A stretch of DNA of 64,000 nucleotides from JAYQKL01 sp049890195. Its GTDB lineage: Bacteria > Pseudomonadota > Alphaproteobacteria > RS24. The stretch is from the NCBI GenBank assembly GCA_049890195.1, contig JBMHBY010000005.1:256365-320364 (forward strand), given 5' to 3'. The notes under the pieces were generated by a model, which searched no databases, had not been told where the DNA came from, and saw only the letters and a program-made list of their open reading frames with translations. Below, piece after piece: positions 61,762 through 64,000 of the stretch (within the stretch, counting starts at the first letter, position 1; every line of letters begins with the position of its first letter). Made by a program: the position numbers and the translations under genes.

Positions 61762-62271
61762 CTATTCGAGGCGTCCGGCTGTGATGAATTCACCAAAGCG
61801 CTCGCACCAGACCACCACGGCAGCGTAATCCCGGACCTTGACGGTGACCGGCAACATCACCCTGAAATTGATGAAGCCGGTAATGTCGGCCACTTTGAGG
61901 CTGTCATGCTTGACGGCCAGAAACGAGGCTTCGTCATCCACGAATTGCGGACTCAGATAGAGCTTGTAATCCGGACCGGGTGAAACCTGCCCATCCAGCG
62001 TTGCATAGGTTTGACCGCCCTCCGTCGAGATGATCAATGCACCTTCCCCCCAATGCAGGCGGTCGCTGCCTTTAAGGTCACGAGAGAATGTCGCCCGCGC
62101 CAATGTATTGGCCTGCGCAATGATCAACGCCTGCTCATCCGCACCTTCGCTGGCGACAAGGATCGGCAGGAAATATACACCGAGCGCAAAGCCGACTGGC
62201 AGGGCCGCAAGCCCGCCAAGCACAAAGCCAACCACCAGTGACCTGTTGAACAGGGATTTCATTTGTTTCAT
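61762..62271 (-). CDS. DM13 domain membrane protein
   Basis: A 169-residue protein with one N-terminal membrane segment (about 11-39) and a DM13 domain: FSRDLKGSDRLHWGEGALII, LDGQVSPGPDYKLYLSP, then VKHDSLKVADITGFINFRVMLP and the conserved cysteine in VVVWCERFGEFITAGRL. DM13 domains have been suggested to act in electron transfer or hydroxylation through that cysteine; the function here is unknown. AAGGAAAA precedes the ATG. It is the last gene of a leftward run with the SMR and DUF3147 genes. Confidence 0.8.
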   Translation of the reverse strand: MKQMKSLFNRSLVVGFVLGGLAALPVGFALGVYFLPILVASEGADEQALIIAQANTLARATFSRDLKGSDRLHWGEGALIISTEGGQTYATLDGQVSPGPDYKLYLSPQFVDDEASFLAVKHDSLKVADITGFINFRVMLPVTVKVRDYAAVVVWCERFGEFITAGRLE

Positions 62272-62344
62272 GTTTTTTCCTTTTTTGTCAGAAACAATAC
62301 GATTATCACCCCGGGATGCTTTCGATGCAAGCGCTTCGGCAATT

Positions 62345-62665
62345 TTAGGCCCGGTTCAAATTGACCAGTGTCACCCCGACAATGATCAGAAACAGCCCCA
62401 GAACAGCCTGGGGATTCAGGCTTTCCTTGTAAAATATGTAGCTCAAAACGGCGATGGTGAAGACACCCAAACCGGACCAGGAGGCATAAACAACGGCAAG
62501 CGGCAGTTTTTGAATTACAAATGTCAGACAGTAGAAGGAAAGCGTATAACAGACAATCAAGCCTCCTGTCGGCAGCAGTTTTGTGAAATTCTGAGTAGCC
62601 GGCAACAGCAATGTACCGGTCACTTCAAAGGCAATTGCGCCAAACAGGCTGAGATAAGCGTTCAC
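62345..62665 (-). CDS. Small multidrug resistance (SMR) family transporter
   Basis: A 106-residue protein with four membrane segments. The essential glutamate is in AIAFEVTGTLLL at residue 14, the EmrE position; AVVYASWSGLGVFTIAV and FYKESLNPQAVLGLFLIIVGV match the family. SMR proteins exchange protons for cationic compounds or, in some subgroups, guanidinium; the subgroup cannot be told. GTG start at 62665 with GGAGGGG upstream. It follows the DUF3147 gene by 14 bases. Confidence 0.9.
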   Translation of the reverse strand: MNAYLSLFGAIAFEVTGTLLLPATQNFTKLLPTGGLIVCYTLSFYCLTFVIQKLPLAVVYASWSGLGVFTIAVLSYIFYKESLNPQAVLGLFLIIVGVTLVNLNRA

Positions 62666-62679
62666 AAGCCCCTCCGTCT

Positions 62680-63030
62680 CTAAAGCAGTTTATAGCCATA
62701 TTGTCTGGTCAAGGCATCTGTGACGCCGACCAAAACCGCAGTGAGCGTCAGACACATCAGAACAGTCGGCATAAAGCCTAACCGTTGTATGAGAAAAGGA
62801 AACACAAGAAACATCGGGATTGTCGGCACCAGATAGACCAGTGTGTAGGTCATATGATTGGAAATTTTTTGGGATGTCGCCCCTTCCGCATACATCCAGC
62901 CGATCACAAGCAACGTCATGACCGGCATCGCCGCCACCAGACCACCCAAACGGTCATCGCGTTTGGCGATTTCGCTGATGCCGACCACCAGCAGGGCTGT
63001 GACAATCACCTTGAAGACTGTGAAGGCCAT
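62680..63030 (-). CDS. DUF3147 small membrane protein
   Basis: A 116-residue protein with four hydrophobic segments, including VFKVIVTALLVVGISEIAKR at the N-terminus, LGGLVAAMPVMTLLVIGWMY and two more. It matches DUF3147 (GlpM-like) proteins of unknown function. AAGGAG lies six bases before the ATG. It is probably cotranscribed with the downstream SMR gene; the two could form one small transport unit, but this is only positional. Confidence 0.82.
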   Translation of the reverse strand: MAFTVFKVIVTALLVVGISEIAKRDDRLGGLVAAMPVMTLLVIGWMYAEGATSQKISNHMTYTLVYLVPTIPMFLVFPFLIQRLGFMPTVLMCLTLTAVLVGVTDALTRQYGYKLL

Positions 63031-63102
63031 GTGACACTCCTTGGCAGATAAGTCACACTAAGCTTAAGCCATCCCGGTCATTTTGCCCAGCCGGACATCA
63101 CT

Positions 63103-63417
63103 TTAATCGTGATAGGAACAGACGTAATTTGTAATGGTTTTGATTTTCAGTTTGAAGGAGGCCTGCGCCGGCACATGAAAGTTCTCCGGACCGGTGATGC
63201 TCCGCCAAGCCTGTGATCCGGGGAGCAGAACCTCCAATTCGCCGGAAGTGATCTGCATATCCTCGGCCGCCTCGGTGCCGAATTCATAATCGCCGGGCAG
63301 CATGACCCCCAGGGTTTTGCGGCTGCCGTCCGCCAGAACAATCGTCCGGCTGGTCACTTTGCCGTCAAAATAGACATTGGCTTCGCGCATGACGGTGACA
63401 TTTTTGAATTCAGACAT
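63103..63417 (-). CDS. ppnP: Pyrimidine/purine nucleoside phosphorylase PpnP
   Basis: A 104-residue cupin of the DUF1255/YaiE family; E. coli PpnP phosphorolyses several nucleosides. Family segments are ANVYFDGKVTSRTIVLADG, LGVMLPGDYEFGT, the ITSGELEVLLPG turn and the C-terminal FKLKIKTITNYVCSY. GGGAAAGGG precedes the ATG. It lies 27 bases after ytoQ on the same strand, which is likely to act on related substrates. Confidence 0.92.
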   Translation of the reverse strand: MSEFKNVTVMREANVYFDGKVTSRTIVLADGSRKTLGVMLPGDYEFGTEAAEDMQITSGELEVLLPGSQAWRSITGPENFHVPAQASFKLKIKTITNYVCSYHD

Positions 63418-63444
63418 AATGACAGCCCTTTCCCAATCCGGTGA

Positions 63445-63894
63445 TTATTTCTGCGCCACGACATAGGTCAGCATCTCGACCACCTGTTCCGGCGTGGTCG
63501 CCCAGGCCATGGCCGCAGCATCCACCTCTTTGAGCGGATGAATGATGTCTTCATCGTGCAGCGTGATGTAAGGCGTGCCAAGCGCTGCACAATAACCCGC
63601 ATCAAAGGCGGCGTTCCATTGCTTGTATTTGTCGCCGAAACGCACCACCGCCACATCACATTGCTCAATCAGCGTCTTGATGCGGATGGCGTTGACCTTG
63701 GCGGATTTGTGGTCGCGCCAGAACGGCTTGTCCTCCGCCCCCAACAGGTCCCCGGCGGCATCGCTGGCCTCGTGGTTGGTGACAGCCGAGGTGAAGATGA
63801 TGTCGAGATTGTTTTTGGCGCAGCCCTGCTCGATCTGATCCCGCCAGTCGGTGTGAATCTCCCCCGACAGGTAAACGGTCAATGCTGTTGTCAT
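63445..63894 (-). CDS. YtoQ family protein
   Basis: A 149-residue protein of the YtoQ family, related to nucleoside 2-deoxyribosyltransferases. It shows VYLSGEIHTDWRDQIEQG at the N-terminus, FTSAVTNHEASDAAGD, the FWRDHKSAKVNAIR segment and DVAVVRFGDKYKQWNAAFDAG. The biochemical role is not established. The ATG at 63894 follows GGAGG; a longer frame to 63906 is less likely. Its neighbour ppnP also handles nucleosides. Confidence 0.88.
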   Translation of the reverse strand: MTTALTVYLSGEIHTDWRDQIEQGCAKNNLDIIFTSAVTNHEASDAAGDLLGAEDKPFWRDHKSAKVNAIRIKTLIEQCDVAVVRFGDKYKQWNAAFDAGYCAALGTPYITLHDEDIIHPLKEVDAAAMAWATTPEQVVEMLTYVVAQK

Positions 63895-63985
63895 GATGGC
63901 CTCCACTTATTTTTCAATTCTGATGCGTTGCAATGTAGCGACCCATGGGGGGCGGTCAAGGGCGGGAACGACATGATAAACGTCT

Positions 63986-64000
63986 CTATTCCCACTCAAT
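63986..64000 (-). CDS. guaA: Probable last codons of GMP synthase
   Basis: On the minus strand the final bases of the window read I-E-W-E-stop. GuaA proteins nearly always end in TIEWE, so this is probably its 3' end, with the rest beyond the window. Four codons are thin evidence, and another protein could end this way. Confidence 0.5.
   Translation of the reverse strand: MEWE

Overview
The window is a gene-dense stretch of alphaproteobacterial core chromosome with moderate GC, slightly above half by eye. The evidence for the lineage is gene content and order: accB-accC-aat next to a DUF2155 gene, mlaD and an NDUFA12-like complex I subunit; aspS-rnd-ppx-ppk-hdaA-perM; lptF-lptG-lptD-surA-ksgA; fabD-fabG-acpP-fabF-mltG-gmk diverging from rpsF-rpsR-DUF2232-rplI; and an RNase E ending in a GWW motif. 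Genus and species cannot be read from the sequence. I found no transposase, phage gene, CRISPR array, toxin-antitoxin module, rRNA or tRNA, and no clear novel multi-gene system.

Layout. 0-3 kb (+): end of a bcp peroxiredoxin gene, a ferritin-like DUF455 protein, and an M23 endopeptidase translationally coupled to a bactofilin. 3-8 kb (-): prfB with an intact programmed +1 frameshift, PBP1A and an AmiC-type amidase. A 434-base divergent region then leads into rne, a BepA-like M48 protease and a ScsC/DsbA-type thioredoxin (+). thiS-thiG (-) and aroQ-accB-accC-aat (+) follow. 17-20 kb (-): DUF2155, mlaD, NDUFA12-like and aspS. rnd (+) then faces ppk-ppx, hdaA, perM and a DUF2066 protein (-). purM-purN (+) converge on ndk-holC-pepA (-) at a bidirectional terminator. 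32.6-39.2 kb (+): lptF-lptG-lptD-surA-ksgA. 39.2-45.5 kb (-): nhaA, gmk, mltG, fabF, acpP, fabG and fabD. 45.8-56.7 kb (+): rpsF-rpsR-DUF2232-rplI with a terminator, then dnaB-alr-mlaE-mlaF-radA-cvpA-purF-SDR. 56.7-64 kb (-): a His/Cys-rich lipoprotein, der, bamB and a YfgM-like TPR protein, panB, then small accessory genes (DM13 protein, SMR transporter, DUF3147, ppnP, ytoQ), and at the edge four codons that look like the end of guaA.

How the genes fit together. Envelope building dominates: peptidoglycan synthesis and remodelling (PBP1A, amidase, MltG, M23, alr), LPS export (LptF, LptG, LptD), outer membrane protein assembly (SurA, BamB, BepA-like, YfgM-like) and lipid transport (MlaE, MlaF, MlaD). 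Fatty acid synthesis (accB, accC, fabD, fabG, acpP, fabF), purine synthesis (purM, purN, purF), polyphosphate metabolism (ppk, ppx), replication (dnaB, hdaA, holC, radA) and translation (prfB, aspS, rpsF, rpsR, rplI, ksgA, der) fill most of the rest. The points most worth a second look are the prfB recoding site, the possible switching helix in the rpsF leader, a promoter that would make aroQ leaderless, the rne leader hairpin, the 64-base antisense overlap of aat with the DUF2155 gene, the nhaA insertion and missing pdxA and yicC in an otherwise conserved block, the acidic tail of L9, and the His/Cys-rich lipoprotein.
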